Position numbers and translations under genes: made by a program
The notes under the pieces: generated by a model
The model's input: the letters and a program-made list of their open reading frames with translations, nothing else
Database searches by the model: none
What the model was told of the DNA's origin: nothing
In this document: positions 21,652 to 33,297 of the stretch, piece after piece
Layout: every line of letters starts with the position of its first letter
Position numbering within the stretch: the first letter of the stretch is position 1
Source of the DNA: Utricularia gibba
Taxonomy: Eukaryota > Streptophyta > Magnoliopsida > Lamiales > Lentibulariaceae
NCBI GenBank assembly: GCA_002189035.1
Contig: NEEC01000010.1
Coordinates: 620,001 to 684,000 of the forward strand
Direction: 5' to 3'
DNA length: 64,000 bases

Positions 21652-22690
21652 CCTCGGAATATTATTATTACATTCTTAAAGGAATTTATTGTAAGAAATT
21701 GTGACTACATGAAAGTCAAATCAGCATTTTTTTACGGGGTGTTTAAGACAAATGGGGGCAATAATTAGTGGAAGGGAGATAGATGCATGTAATTAAGAAA
21801 TGAAAGCAATGCTTAATGGATTCCACTTCTTCTCACATGGGGAGTTGGAATAAAGAAGAGCAGGCCATAATTAATTTATGTTATCTAGGGATACTTAGTT
21901 CTCATCAATCTAATTACACATTTTATTCTCCTCCCACATTTTCTAACTCCCGCTCTCTCTCTTTATTTTTCTTACATATTTTGCGCGCTCTCTGAACTTA
22001 GATTCTGACAAATTTATCCAAATTCATTTCTCAAATTATTTTTATTAATATTTTACATTATTTATATAATTTTTTGATAATATAACTTTTTAAATGTTTT
22101 TTTAGCAATATTCCATTTTTATATCATTACTGATAAATCACCTTATAATATCTTTTTTGAAATTTAACTTTTTCATGGTTTACTAATAATTACTTTAATT
22201 ATTTATTTTAATATCTTAAATATATATTTATTTGTAATTTAATTTATTCAAGAAATATGGATGGTATTATCAATAAAATAAAATTGCATATTCAATATTT
22301 ATTTAATTTTATTTTTATGAAAAAAAATTCTTTACATATTGCAATCAATAATTTTTGGGGTTCTTCATTTTGAGTGTGATTTGTAAGTTTGTGTATTTTT
22401 TACAATAAAGAAAAATAAAAACAATGTATTGATTATAAAAATGTGTAAATGAGAGTCAATTCCACTTATTCCCAAAAATTATTTCACTAAAAGATGATGC
22501 CAGGGCTTCCCTATGATGGTAAAGTATAAAGCATTTTTTAAATCACCATGAACTATAACTAGGAAAATAATGAGCACTTTGTGCCTTAAGATGCTTAGTT
22601 CACTTACAACAAAATGTGGAGAGCCAAAGTGTAAGTAGTATGTAATCTTTCTTCTTCTTTGCTTGTTAATATATTTGATAAATGATATTT
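21652..22690. other. AT-rich intergenic DNA, nothing recognised
   Basis: Begins with the PLATZ 3' flank. The remainder is low-complexity A/T sequence without a coding signal. Confidence 0.5.
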
Positions 22691-24560
22691 TTGCTTTTAT
22701 TTTTGAATTTCCCAGATTGGAAAAAGGGGATGCAATTAGCCCTTGCAGCAAAAAAACAAACTAGTGCTTGTGGATGGAATGGTAAAGCAACCAAACTCAC
22801 ACAATGCTGATTATGGAAAATGGTATAGGGTAGATGCCCTGGTTCGTTAATGGTTGCATAACGCTATTTCCCTAGAATTAGTGTCTACCTTTAAGAGTTT
22901 TGGAAGCACAAAGAAGACATGGAAAGTTCTTGACAAATACTATGGTAAGACGAATTCTTCATTGATGTGTGATATGCAGCAAGACTTGTCAAACTTCATT
23001 CAAGGAACAAGATCATTGTCTGAACACTTTACTCACGCTAGGTCATTGTTTAATGCCATTGATGCCTATATTTTTCTTATTCCACATGAACAACTTGCAA
23101 AAAATGTGTGGTTATGAGACTTGATATGCATCTTGGTCACTTTCTCCATGGACTTAATGATATATATCATGTTACCAATAACCACATTCTCACAATGGAA
23201 CCAATGCCTAGTCTAGACAAAACTTACTCATTATTGTTGAAAGTGGATGAGTCTAAACCAAGTAAACTGTTGGATGTTGAAATAGCATTGACAATCAAGG
23301 ATAGTACAACTATTCACCCAAAGCAAGAATTGAGAATGAAGCTTCAAAAAGGGTGGAGACCAATAACAAGTTTTGTGCCAAGTGCATTAAAAAGGAGATG
23401 ATAATGTTGAGTGTTATGCATGGATAAGTAAAAGGCCTTTATAATGGTTCAAATTGATGAGGAAAAAAGGCAAAACCATCCCTTCCCATTTTGAGCTTGT
23501 AGCTGCTGTGGGAGAAGACACATAAGGTTTTGAATATTTATTACCATAGATAATCTCTAATGACTTTGTCTTGTAGATGTCATAGGAACTCAAAAAAATT
23601 CTAGAAAAGCTCAAAATGGCAGATTTCGGAGAATTTTCAGGTATTACCTTTCCTTTTGCTTTTACATATCAATCTTGGATCATTAATACAAATGCAACAT
23701 CTCATATATGCTATGATCACTCCTTATTCACCGAAATGCAACCTTTGTCTCCTCTCATTTCCTTGTCTCATCCAAATAGCACTAGTCATCTAGTAACACA
23801 TTGTGGTATAATACCTATACATTCAACATTGCTTATCTATAATGTTTTATTTGTGCCTCAATCTAGTATAATTTGATTTCAGTTCAAAAAAATTGTTATT
23901 CTCATTCTTCTCAAACAATCTTCATTGGTTTTTGCTACATTTTGCAGGATAGAGTGTCTAAAAAGGTGTTAAGGTCTATTTATTTCCGCTTCATTAAAAA
24001 CACTTCAAAAAAAGTACTTCAAAAGTTGATAGAAGTGGGTATGAAACTGCTTCAAAAAAATTGAAGTGCTTCAATGTTTCTGCTTCAAAAAAAGCAGAAG
24101 CTGTTTCTATTTTCAATAAAAATCAATTCAAAACCACTTAATTTGAAGTAGAAGCTGAAATAAACAGACCTTTAGTTGTTGAGCGAAAACATGGAAATCT
24201 TTATCTCTTAGATCACAAGTTCTTTTTGCCAAATGTCTTCAACCTTTACCAAACAGTAGTGACTAATAGTATGAAGCATTGCTAAATTTTTTTTTTTGAG
24301 TTTGCCAATGTTTTGTTCAAAAATTCTGCAAATTTTAGTGGTTTAGCTAAAATTTAGATTTAAACTTATTGTGGCATGGTTGGGATACCAAGGCCAAATT
24401 TATGTCATTCCTATGGCTTTTGAAATCTATACCTTGTGATATTTGTCAATTTACCAAATTTAACAAACTACCATTTTTTGTGAGTTTCTCTAAAGCGTCC
24501 AAACTATTAGCACTTTTGTATTGTGACTTTTAAAGACTATATAAAACTTGAACAATCATT
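22691..24560 (+). pseudogene. Ty1/copia retrotransposon relic (gag, protease, pre-integrase)
   Basis: A decayed copia-type polyprotein. The gag part (22854-23300, with stops) shows KTWKVLDKYYGKTNSSL, LSNFIQGTRSLSEHF and LHGLNDIYHVTNNHILTM, the pattern of plant copia gag. The protease is at 23616-23760: SWIINTNATSHICYD stands where active copies have W..D(T/S)GA(S/T)..I, so the catalytic aspartate is Asn. GAG-pre-integrase pieces follow: RVSKKVL, then after a MITE insertion VERKHGNLYLLD, and CDICQFTKFNKLPF (about 24440-24480). RT and RNase H are absent. LTRs were not found. Confidence 0.7.
23972..24171. mobile_element. 200-bp MITE, PIF/Harbinger-like, inside the copia relic
   Basis: Terminal inverted repeats: the left end AGGTCTATTTATTTCCGC and the reverse complement of the right end AGGTCTGTTTATTTCAGC match at 16 of 18 positions. 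The element is flanked on both sides by TTA (23969-23971 and 24172-24174), the 3-bp duplication typical of PIF/Harbinger (Tourist-type) MITEs. The interior is rich in cttcaaaaaa blocks and their complements, so it can fold on itself. It splits the copia frame between RVSKKVL and VERKHGNLYLL. Confidence 0.8.
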
Positions 24561-25299
24561 GGAGCACATGTTTCCTAACCATAATGGTGTACGCACCGCC
24601 CTAAATTTGAAGAGTCCATAATTTTTGAATCATTTGAGAAGTATTAGAATTGACTACCACTTTTCAGATTTTTGTTTGCTTTCAGCTTTTAGTATTTTTT
24701 GTGTTTTAGAATCAAGCATGTACATGAAAACACTTGCAACTAATGATCCTTGATGAGGTTTTGTTTGCACAAATCCAATTGTATGTATGTGATTGTTTTA
24801 CAATATTTTTTTATATTCAAATTGAGGTTTCATTTTATCTTACATAATATTTTGCTTGTTATATATTTTTTATTGCTACCAAACCCTAAGACATGTAAGA
24901 AAATTTAAGATTTTACCGAAGTAGATTAGAAAAAATATTCAATTATCGAGATTATAAAACTCAATGTATCAATAGAGTAATTTTATCTTCTATGATAATC
25001 TATGTTTTCCTCATATTCATTGTCAAAATATATTTAATCGATTATGTTTGTGAGTAGGGATGGAGCTATGAGGGAGTGGAGGGGGAAGGGGGTAGATAAT
25101 GGTTGTCGTTTTTAAAATGACATACTTGATTTAATTTCTATTTTTTAATGAGTATTGTATACTCTCAATATTGAATATCTATGAATTTTATTTGTCTTTA
25201 CATTGTGTAGGATTTTTATCATAAATCAAGTTAGGGTTGATATTATTTTCAAAGAAAGAAAGTCTAAAATAAAATGATGATTCTTCTAATCATCATGAT
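24561..25299. other. Intergenic, with an LTR fragment
   Basis: Apart from the LTR piece at 24690-24905 I see only AT-rich sequence with no coding signal. Confidence 0.45.
24690..24905 (+). repeat. Decayed Athila-type LTR fragment, left part
   Basis: agaatcaagcatgtacatg and following bases answer agagtcaagcatgcacgtg of the 5' LTR (from about 6363); the match continues to accctaagacatgtaag against gccctaagaaagtgtgg. It stops abruptly near 24905. A matching right part lies at about 26780. Confidence 0.55.
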
Positions 25300-26560
25300 A
25301 TTGTTATTGGAACTAATAGCACTTAATGTGATGAAGGTGAAGATATTTGCATCCTACAAATACTCAAATCAAATTGAAAGAGATCTTGGAAAATGTAAGA
25401 TGATATCACAATGCCTAATAAAAAAAATGGATGAGATTCAATGAGTTTATTGGAAACTTGGACCTTTTCAAATTGATTTGCCTAATTTGAAAAATAAAGG
25501 TTGGAAATTTTTTAGTACTTGGTATAAACTAAATATGCTTTTGGAGATGATAAGATACATAAATATATTTAATAGTAAAGTTATTGCTATTATCATTGAA
25601 AATGTTCCTAAAAATGGATCATATACTTCTTCTATAATTTAGAAAGAGATATTTTCTCTCAATGCAAGTAAAATTCAATTATTCATATGCTTAGAGATTC
25701 TTGCTTTGAAATTTTTATATTATGAATGAAACTCGAAATGAATCATAATATGATTTCTCTCTATGCATGTAGGGAGCAAGTGGCAATTGTGTTACAATTT
25801 GTAAATGGTGATGGTTTTGTTCAAAAAAGATTCTTTGATATTGTATATAAAAAATACTCAATCTACGATGTTAAAGAAAGAGATATGTAATTTTCTATCT
25901 GATCATAATATGAGCTTACAAGATATTCGAGTACAAGAATACGATGATGCTAGTAATATACATGGAGAGTGGAACAATTTGCAAACTTTGTTCTTTGATG
26001 AATGTCCTCATACATATTGTATTCATTGCATTCCTCATATATTACATTAGTATTGATAGAGACAACAAAGAGTATCATCCCTATTGAAAATTTCTTTTCA
26101 TATTGGGTTCCCATTTTAAATCTCTTGTTAGACTAATTGAAATGTTTGATCCAATTATTCATGTGTTAGAAGATATAACAAGCGATGAGCGCTTTGTTTC
26201 ATCAACATCATCAACTAAAGGAGCTTGCGAGATAATATTGTCTCTTGAATTTGTGTTTATCTTTCATTTTATGATAGAACTATTAGGTAGGACAAAAGAT
26301 TTATGTAGAATATTACAGTATTGAGATCAAGATATCTTAAATGCTATTGATTTAATTGAACATGCTAAAGAAATCATTCATGGTTTCCAAAGAAAATGGA
26401 TGGAATGAATTATTATAAAATGAGAATAAGTTTTGTATGACTCAAGATATAGATATTCTTGATATGAATGTTATTTGTCAATCAAGTAAAAGTTGTCCTT
26501 GAAAATCTTGTTCTATTACATTTGAATATTAGTATCAGTTTAAGTTATTTACATGCATTA
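25300..26560 (+). pseudogene. hAT transposase relic, ZMYM1/TTF-zinc-finger type
   Basis: Pieces in order match plant zinc-finger MYM-type-1-like hAT transposases: NVPKNGSYTSSII (about 25600), EQVAIVLQFVNGDGFVQKRF with FFDIVY (25770-25850), LKKEICNFLSDHNMSLQDIR and EYDDASNIHGEWNNLQTLF (25870-26000; the family has GYDGASNM.G...GLQ), HCIPHIL, then HFKSLVRLIEMFD and ILSLEFVFIFHFMIELLG, DILNAIDLIEHAKEII (26100-26380). Frames shift several times and stops are common. Terminal repeats and target duplications were not found. It lies between two halves of an Athila-type LTR fragment, so it may have inserted there. Confidence 0.7.
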
Positions 26561-26779
26561 TAGACTGCATTAGTATTCAACCTTGAACCCTAAAGGTAGT
26601 TATGAATCATGGGATTTCCTCAAAATTTATCAATTAGTTAAAAATTTCTATCTAGGTGATGTTATAGATCAAGACAAGATACATTTCAGATACTAAATGG
26701 AGTCTAAACCATAGATTACAATCGTTGGCCCTCTACAAAATCCTGCCTACATAGAGCTAAGCATCGAATTATGAGAAAA

Positions 26780-26885
26780 ACATGAATTATCATGGAAGAT
26801 AAAATTACTTTGGTGATATGGTTAGTTTTATAATCTCAGTAAATGAGAGATAATGCTATAAGGGTTACCTAATATTAAATGCGTC
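26780..26885 (+). repeat. Decayed Athila-type LTR fragment, right part
   Basis: tggttagttttataatctc with atgctataagggttaccta answers tggttgattttataatccc with gtgctataatggtcaccga of the 5' LTR (6715-6770). Confidence 0.55.
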
Positions 26886-27590
26886 GAAAATCAACATTGT
26901 ACGATAAAGATGAAAAAGGATAAAAAGAGATAAAAAAAACACCCAATGACAAGAGTCAAAGTCAAAAGACGGCATAAAGATGGAGGAATAAACTGGAAAA
27001 ATCGGTTACAGAACCTAAATCAGGCTACAAGGAGCTTCTCACCACAAATTGGTCTACAAGCAATAAATCGGCTACACGTTAAGAAGAGGATAGAAAAGAG
27101 ATAGTGTCAGCCTCCAGCCGTTCGAAGGTAGTCTGAAAGGACCAACCTACAAGAATTCAGAGCAAAAGATGGTTATTTATCAATGAAGACTACCAACAAG
27201 ATCAAGCAAATTCCATCAAGTAAAGCAGTTGATCCTCTCAGAATCGATTGAGTAGGTCTCCCTTATAAATATGAGCTCAATTTATGAGAAAAGAGTTTCT
27301 TCCTTTTTCGCAACCTATAGAATTCGCTCCTCTTCTTCTACAGTGAAACCTTCTTTTCTAGTGAGCTCCATAGTTTCATGGTTTTTCGACACGAATTATA
27401 GATTCAAACTAATCAAAAATAAAATCTAGGTTAAGTAAATCTAATTATAGATTTACCCTCTTGGAAATTGACGAATCATCCTATATCTGATTTCTAACCA
27501 CAATAAGTAATATTACTTAAAAATGGCATTTTTAAAAAATTACGTACACAAGTTGATTATTGTGATTTACCAACACATCGGGCAAGTTTG
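26886..27590 (+). repeat. LTR-like segment, distant copy of the Tat-like LTR
   Basis: Has the layout of an LTR: a TATA box (cccttataaatatgagc, near 27260) and a pyrimidine-rich leader with tctagtgagctccatagttt and catggtttttcgacac. These answer TATA, tctagtgagaccatttta and cgtgatttttccgttc of the LTR at 55.2-55.7 kb. Divergence is high. Confidence 0.4.
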
Positions 27591-27887
27591 TGTACTAGTG
27601 GAGTTTTGATCAAGTCATTATTTTATATCTGTTAAGTGTCATTTTTTCACTATGTTTTAGGTTGTTTTTATGTCTAAATGTGATTAAAGTTGTTTAGTTA
27701 AGAGTTTATAATATAAGATTTAGGTTTTTATCTAGTATAGAGTACTTTTCCTAAATCTTGTATTTTATCTAATATTTTGTCTAGTTTTCTTCAAGTTTTT
27801 TTAGAGGCGCACATGTGACAGGAAGTGAGAGAAAGAAGGTGATAGATGGTGACAAAATGCATCTTCTCAAATTGACATCTTCTGATT

Positions 27888-28080
27888 TTATCAGTGGCGG
27901 CCGTTTAGGACAGACTGAAAAGTAGCCGAATTGCGGCAATAGCAAGGCAGACGGCAGTTATCTGAATGCAAAATCACAATGTGTACAACAGGCACAGAAA
28001 GCAGTCGACACATGCTGAGCTCAGAATTCGGTCAAGCTCAACTCACCTACAAATAGTGGAAGGGACGGGAACTCCAAGCC
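27888..28080 (+). repeat. 5' LTR of Tat-like element, first part
   Basis: Matches 32860-33055 of the 3' LTR: tgaaaagtagccgaattgcg against tgaaaagtaaccgaattatg, and so on to gggaactccaagcc, where a solo LTR has inserted. Confidence 0.8.
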
Positions 28081-29365
28081 TGTTGCGTGTCGTTTCCTCA
28101 ACAAATTTTAAATATTTAAAAGGTAAAACACAAAAGAGCATAGTACGAATATCGATCTCAGGGAGTTGTTTTTCGTGAAAAGTGTTTTGTAAGAAACTTC
28201 TACAAAATGTCACGGTTTTGTAAAAGGAGATTTGTGAAATGCAGAAAGAAAAGTTACAACCTAGGTGATAGGCCTTAACTACGAGACACAGTTCCTGGGA
28301 ATGAGATTCCATCTCCTACCTTTGTCTATTCTCGCCTCGATTTTCACTGATTTCTTTCGAATAGCTGATTTTAGGAGCAAAGAATAGTCTAATATCCCTT
28401 CCACTCTGATTGACAAGGAGGCAAGGGAATAGCCTCATGTGATTCCCCCTTGGACGATTAAGAAGACAAGAGGATTGCCTTTGATTGCCTTCAAAACCGA
28501 ATTGCGCGCGTGTGCCCAGCTGTTGCCAATAGCCAATGGTAGGCTTGAGGTCACAACCTATCCACTGTCGCGGTACCTAGGCCACAAACAATCCGCTACT
28601 TCCCTCCAACCAGTAGGGTTGGAGTTGGTGCTCTTCACCTTGATTTTCACCAAAATTCATGAGGAGTGGCCAGCTACTCATGGACCTAAACTAGGAGTCA
28701 TTACAGAAAGACTGCAACAAGATGCGTGAAAGTATGTGAAATCCAATATGAATTCAGCGAAGAACAGAGTGTATTGCTCAAGACTTGGAAGGAAACTTCA
28801 TCTTCTCTCATAAACTAAAAGGTTTTAGCCACAAAGGATCATGAAAACAGAAATGAAATTGGAAACTAAGTGTTCTTCCTCCTTGAAAGGGAGGAAGAAC
28901 TCAAAAGTCCTAAGTCTAGAAAGGAAATGGCAAAAGTCTAAGAGTAAGTGTTCCAAGTTGCTTTTAGATCACTCCCCATGTGCATTAACTCTTTTGGGTC
29001 CCCTTCCTATCATTCCTTCTATCTTGCGTGCAAGTTAGCACCACTAGCTTTCCTTTGCGTGCAAGTTAGCATCCAATCATTTCTGCAGACTCTGACATGC
29101 CGTAAGTCAGGGGCCTTGACCAATGTCAGTCTTCCGCCCACAATTATTTCAAGTCACCTAAAAGACACGAAAAGTGAGAGTCTAACCTCCTGCAACACTC
29201 CATGACTACCTCCGTACATGTCTTGGTCAAACTGTGCAAAAAAGACAAAGAAAACCTAATAAATAACTTATCAATATAATTCCTAATTGTGCGACTTAAT
29301 ACATAATTAATACATAATTAACACATAATAATACCTAATAAATAACTAATAAATAACACTTAACA
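28081..29365 (+). mobile_element. Solo LTR inserted in the 5' LTR, AAGCC duplication
   Basis: 1285 bp beginning TGTTGCGTGTCG and ending CTTAACA (TG...CA), flanked exactly by the 5-bp direct repeat AAGCC (28076-28080 and 29366-29370). The host LTR continues without loss on either side (ggaactccaagcc | ctccaacct). No internal retroelement sequence is present, so it arose by LTR-LTR recombination or is a single LTR. The segment atcgatctcagggag near its start resembles other plant gypsy LTRs. An open frame inside (28439-28729) has no recognisable domain. Confidence 0.85.
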
Positions 29366-29600
29366 AAGCCCTCCAACCTATATTTTCTCTCCTCTAACGT
29401 CTAGTGAAAACCATTTTTCCGGCGAGCTCCGACAACTCCCTAGTTTTTCCGTTCTCCGACGATTTCCACGTAAAAAATCTTTGTCTCTCTCTATTTCTGT
29501 TAACCGCATCAAGCAAAGCATTTGAACCGCGACTGGATATGGCGCGTCCGGCTGTATTTGTGACCCAAAAATCGGCTCCCGTTAGAATACCAATTTTTTA
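29366..29600 (+). repeat. 5' LTR of Tat-like element, second part
   Basis: Matches 33055-33285 of the 3' LTR almost base for base (for example gaaaaccatttttccggcg). It stops short of the terminal gccctcaaca, so the LTR end and primer site are deleted. Confidence 0.8.
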
Positions 29601-30141
29601 TTAAACCCATGCATCCATCATACGGATAAGCCCTGGTACAATTTGGGCACCGGCTTCCATAAGCCGTTCGTGCAAGCCCCGAGAAAGCCTAGTAAAGTTC
29701 TTGATGCCGAATCTCGAGACGGTAAGCGCACCCGAAGCAGATCTGGCTATGTCCCGAAAGCATAAATATTTGGCCAGAAGAGGGCCAATTCGGATTGGGG
29801 ATGTAACTTAGCCCAAGAGGGGTTCCGAGTTACATCCTTAGCAGCGGTCTCGCACGCGTAAGAAACGACTTAGGAAAAAAAGCCCAGCCAAGTGACTGGC
29901 AAATCACGCCTTTGACAAATCGGAAAAATCGATGAAGGCAAGGGCAATATGCAAAAAGCTAACTGGAAGAAAAAACCCCGAATCGGGGACAAAAACATCC
30001 ATCTCCAAAGAGAGAAACTAAGATTCAGGAAGGGGTTCTGTTGAGGGGCCAACAAGCCCTTTGAGCCTCACTCTCACCTTGACTTCGTTCTCTCACTGAA
30101 TCCTTGCCCAAATCAGCGCTATTAGGCACTCCAGATCTACT

Positions 30142-32274
30142 TCAAACCCGAATTTCGGGGCTTGACATGCCCGCGATCACATCCAGCATGTTTTCATCCC
30201 TCGTCAGAGGGTTGATCCTATTGAAGCAACGATAGGTGATCGATAGCTCAAATTCCTGGCTGAATTGACGCCTTTGCCAGCACAAGAGTAGGCCGATTAG
30301 ATCTCCAGTGTAGATATTGGATAGCTCGGAGAAGCAAGCCAAGTTGACGAAGTCGTCCAAAAGCCCCTATCGAGATGCTTCTTGATTAAGCAATTCAGCT
30401 TCCAAAGCCAAAACACGGTCTCTGGCATGCTTTAACTCTGCCTCCACCTCCTTGAACCTCACTTTGAAGCTCTCCTTTTTGGAGTAGGCATCATTGATCG
30501 CCTTCCCCATTTCGTCGATCACGTTCTGCAACTCTTCCTCCCATCGAGTACACTTTCCGAGAACAGTCCTCAGCGAACTCCCTTCCCCTTCTAGTAACTT
30601 TATCTTGGCGTTTTGAGCCGCCACATGAGCTTGAAGCCGAGAAGCCTCCTCCGAATGAGACCCAATCTCCTTCGCCATCCCCTTGCCAAAGGTTAAAGCA
30701 TAGGAAGAAACCACCAAGTAAGAGATTGATTGTATACAACTCCGAGAAAGGAAGAGAAGAATACCTGCCAGATCCCCTTAAGTATAATGTCTCGCTGAAC
30801 CCCTGAGAGACTCGGGGTCACTTCCTCTAGAGCCCTTTGCAACTTGGGAGGAACCGAAGACGGGGAAGGGCGGGATCTTCCCTTAACTCCATTGGAGGAG
30901 GAGAATCCCTCCGTGTCTCGTTAGAAGGGGCATATGTAGAGGCACCAGCCGAAAAGGCCCGTGCCGAGAATCAAAACTCCGACAGGCTCAGGAGAAGGGA
31001 AAAGTTTTCCCTTTCCCTTTCCAGTTGGGGGAGGAGGTTGTTCCCGAGTTCCGAAAACCTCAATGACTTGATCCCCCTCCGAGGAGTGATCGGCAGCATC
31101 CGAGTGAACTTCAGATGAGTCGGCCTAGAAGAGAAGTTAAAAGGTTAGAAACGGAGATCCGTAGCAACGGATCACAAAAACCAAGCAAACCTGCACATAG
31201 GGGGCCGCGTCTGATTCCTGCATCCGGCGCATCTCGGTAGAAAAATGTGCCATCACCGAATCCTCCAAAGCAATTCTCCTTGCCATCTTCTCAACTGCAC
31301 AGCAGATCAAAACATATGACGATAACAGCAAGGGTCTCATGGCTAGGAGAACATTAAGGGCTACCTTTCCGTTTTTTCGAGGGTTTCTGAGTGTAGACTT
31401 TATCCTCTTTTTCTTTGGAGCTAAGGGCTGAGCGGAAGGCTCGGGAACAAAATCGGTGGAAACAGGGATAACTGGATCAGCAACGGAAGGGGCATCTGAA
31501 TTAGGATTCAGATTGGAGGGAGATTGAAGAAGATGCTGGAACTCCAATTCGGATCCCTCATGGATAATAAAATCTGTCCACTGACTATCTCGGTTGCGAC
31601 CTTGAACACCACAGCTTATCAAAGATTCCCGAGAAAGCATTAAGGCTCGGGACTCAAACTTGGCAGTGCATCCACCAAGTTTCCAGTATACATCCCTACG
31701 AGACTCGTTAGAGGGACGAAAACAACCGAAGAGCTTCACTTTGAAAGGAGTGGAGTATTTAATCGGAAAGTTCCATCTTGCCCCTAACGAAGGAGCAACC
31801 CAAATAAAAGAGACCACCAATTATGATGGGTATCGGGAGCTTTTAAAACGAAATTGGGGTGGTCCTCAAATCGGTGAAATTGAAAGTGGGAAAAACCGTG
31901 CATTGGGCATTTGGCTTTGCGGACTGCAACTTTGAAGAGTCGGAAAAAATCTACTAGTGTCATATTTGGATCTAGGCCTACCGAATAAAAGAGGAAAGTG
32001 GTAAAACAGAATATCGAGTGGGGAAAGGAAAAAGAGCGGTACGACAAACATGTTCAAACATTGGATGATAGGGGGGGTGGAGGGGAAAGCGAAGACCGCT
32101 TTCCAGATAAGCTATGGGAATCGGAAGATTGAAACGGGGAAGGGGTCGTTCTCCCGTTCCCCAAGGTATCTGGCTATCCCTGGCTTGACTGATGATGTAC
32201 TCATCTGGGATCGAGTATTTAGACCGAATAGCGGAGATGTTCAATTCACTGGATTTCCTACCCATCTCGGACAA
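30142..32274 (-). pseudogene. Antisense ORF: gypsy-type transposon protein with coiled coil
   Basis: A coding region on the strand opposite to the LTRs, broken by shifts. The N-terminal part (32274-31980) has IPDEYIISQA, then LESGLRFPLHPPYHPMFEHV, the pattern of the plant 'putative gypsy type transposon' domain (a membrane-like hydrophobic stretch and W-rich block follow). Next pieces: DPNMTLVDFFRLFKV and HHNWWSLLFG (32000-31800), ARWNFPIKYSTPF and YWKLGGCTAKFESRALML (31780-31640). A Lys-rich segment, APKKKRIKSTLRNPRKNG, follows at about 31400. A long coiled coil is at 30680-30367. A last piece, DDFVNLACFSELSNIYTGD, lies at 30360-30300. The function of this domain family is unknown. Similar ORFs are found antisense in Tat elements. 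Confidence 0.55.
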
Positions 32275-32679
32275 AGAGAATTGGGAATGAGGGGAGCTCA
32301 GAACGAAAAAAGCCCTAGGAGAAAACGGAGGCCCAGAAGGGTACCCGAATCCCTGAAACTGAGCGAAAAAGAAGAAGAATAGACTAGTACCTGAGAAAAC
32401 TGTGATTTCTGGTAGGTTTCATGGTCGCAAATGCGACGGACGAGTGCGAGAGGACGTGAGAAAACACAGGAATCTCGTAGGTGAACAGAGAAAGCAAAAG
32501 GGAGAAATGGCGGGAGTAGCATGTATTTATAGGAGAGATATTCGGAAGACAAATGGCACGTCGTTTGATGTACCCAAAATGAGCGGAAAAAAATGTGGAG
32601 CGCTCAGGAGATGATGCGTGGCATAGAGGTTGGTTTAAATCGGATTGGAACTTATTCATGGGGATCAGCATGCCTGATA

Positions 32680-33297
32680 GTGATGTAGTAGTGATTCTGA
32701 TTCACCGATTTACCCCGAGGGGCCAATATCGATAAATCAGAGAGGCTAAATGATGCGGTCTAAATCGGACTTGGTTAGTCGATCTCTGAAAAGTAGCCAA
32801 AAGGTGTTGTGGCACCCTGGTGCAGGCCGACAAAACGATAATTGTTAGGGTTTGTCAGCGGCGGCTGTTTTGAACAGATTGAAAAGTAACCGAATTATGG
32901 CAATAGCAGGGCAGGCGGCGGTTATCTGAATGCAGAACCACTATGTGTACAACAAGCACAGAAAGTAGCCAACACATGTAGAGCTCAGAATTCGGTTAGG
33001 CTCAACTCACCTACAAATGTGAGAGACATGATAGTGGAAGGGATGGGAACTCCAAGCCCTCCAACCTGTATTTTCCCTCCTCTTACGTCTAGTGAAAACC
33101 ATTTTTCCGACGAGCTCCGACAGCTCCGTGGTTTTTCCGTTCTCCGAAGGTTTCCACGTAAAAAATCCTTGTCTCTCTCTATTTCTGTTAACCACATCAA
33201 GCAAAGCATTTAAACCGCGACCGGATACGGCGCATCCGACCGTATTTGTGACCCGAAAATTCGTGTCCCATCAGAATACCGATTTTTGCCCTCAACA
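32680..33297 (+). repeat. 3' LTR of Tat-like element
   Basis: About 620 bp ending gccctcaaca. Its left part (aaaggtg...ggtgcaggccgacaa, near 32800) also has a counterpart in the isolated LTR at 55.2 kb but not in the truncated 5' LTR. Confidence 0.7.

Larger units (their letters stand above)
27888..33297 (+). mobile_element. Non-autonomous Tat-like LTR element with antisense ORF
   Basis: Two direct repeats (about 27888-28080 plus 29366-29600, and 32680-33297) flank an internal region of about 3 kb. That region has no gag-pol but does have a coding region on the opposite strand. Ty3/gypsy Tat-lineage elements (for example Grande and RIRE2) are known to carry an antisense ORF between pol and the 3' LTR. 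This copy looks like a derivative that kept that ORF and lost gag-pol. The 5' LTR is shorter at its left end than the 3' LTR and lacks the last bases before the internal region. A third LTR of the family stands alone at 55.2 kb. Confidence 0.6.

Noticed and set aside
30367-30717. Coiled-coil frame considered as a host gene
   Set aside because: It lies between matching LTRs and continues the antisense transposon ORF; there is no independent gene structure.
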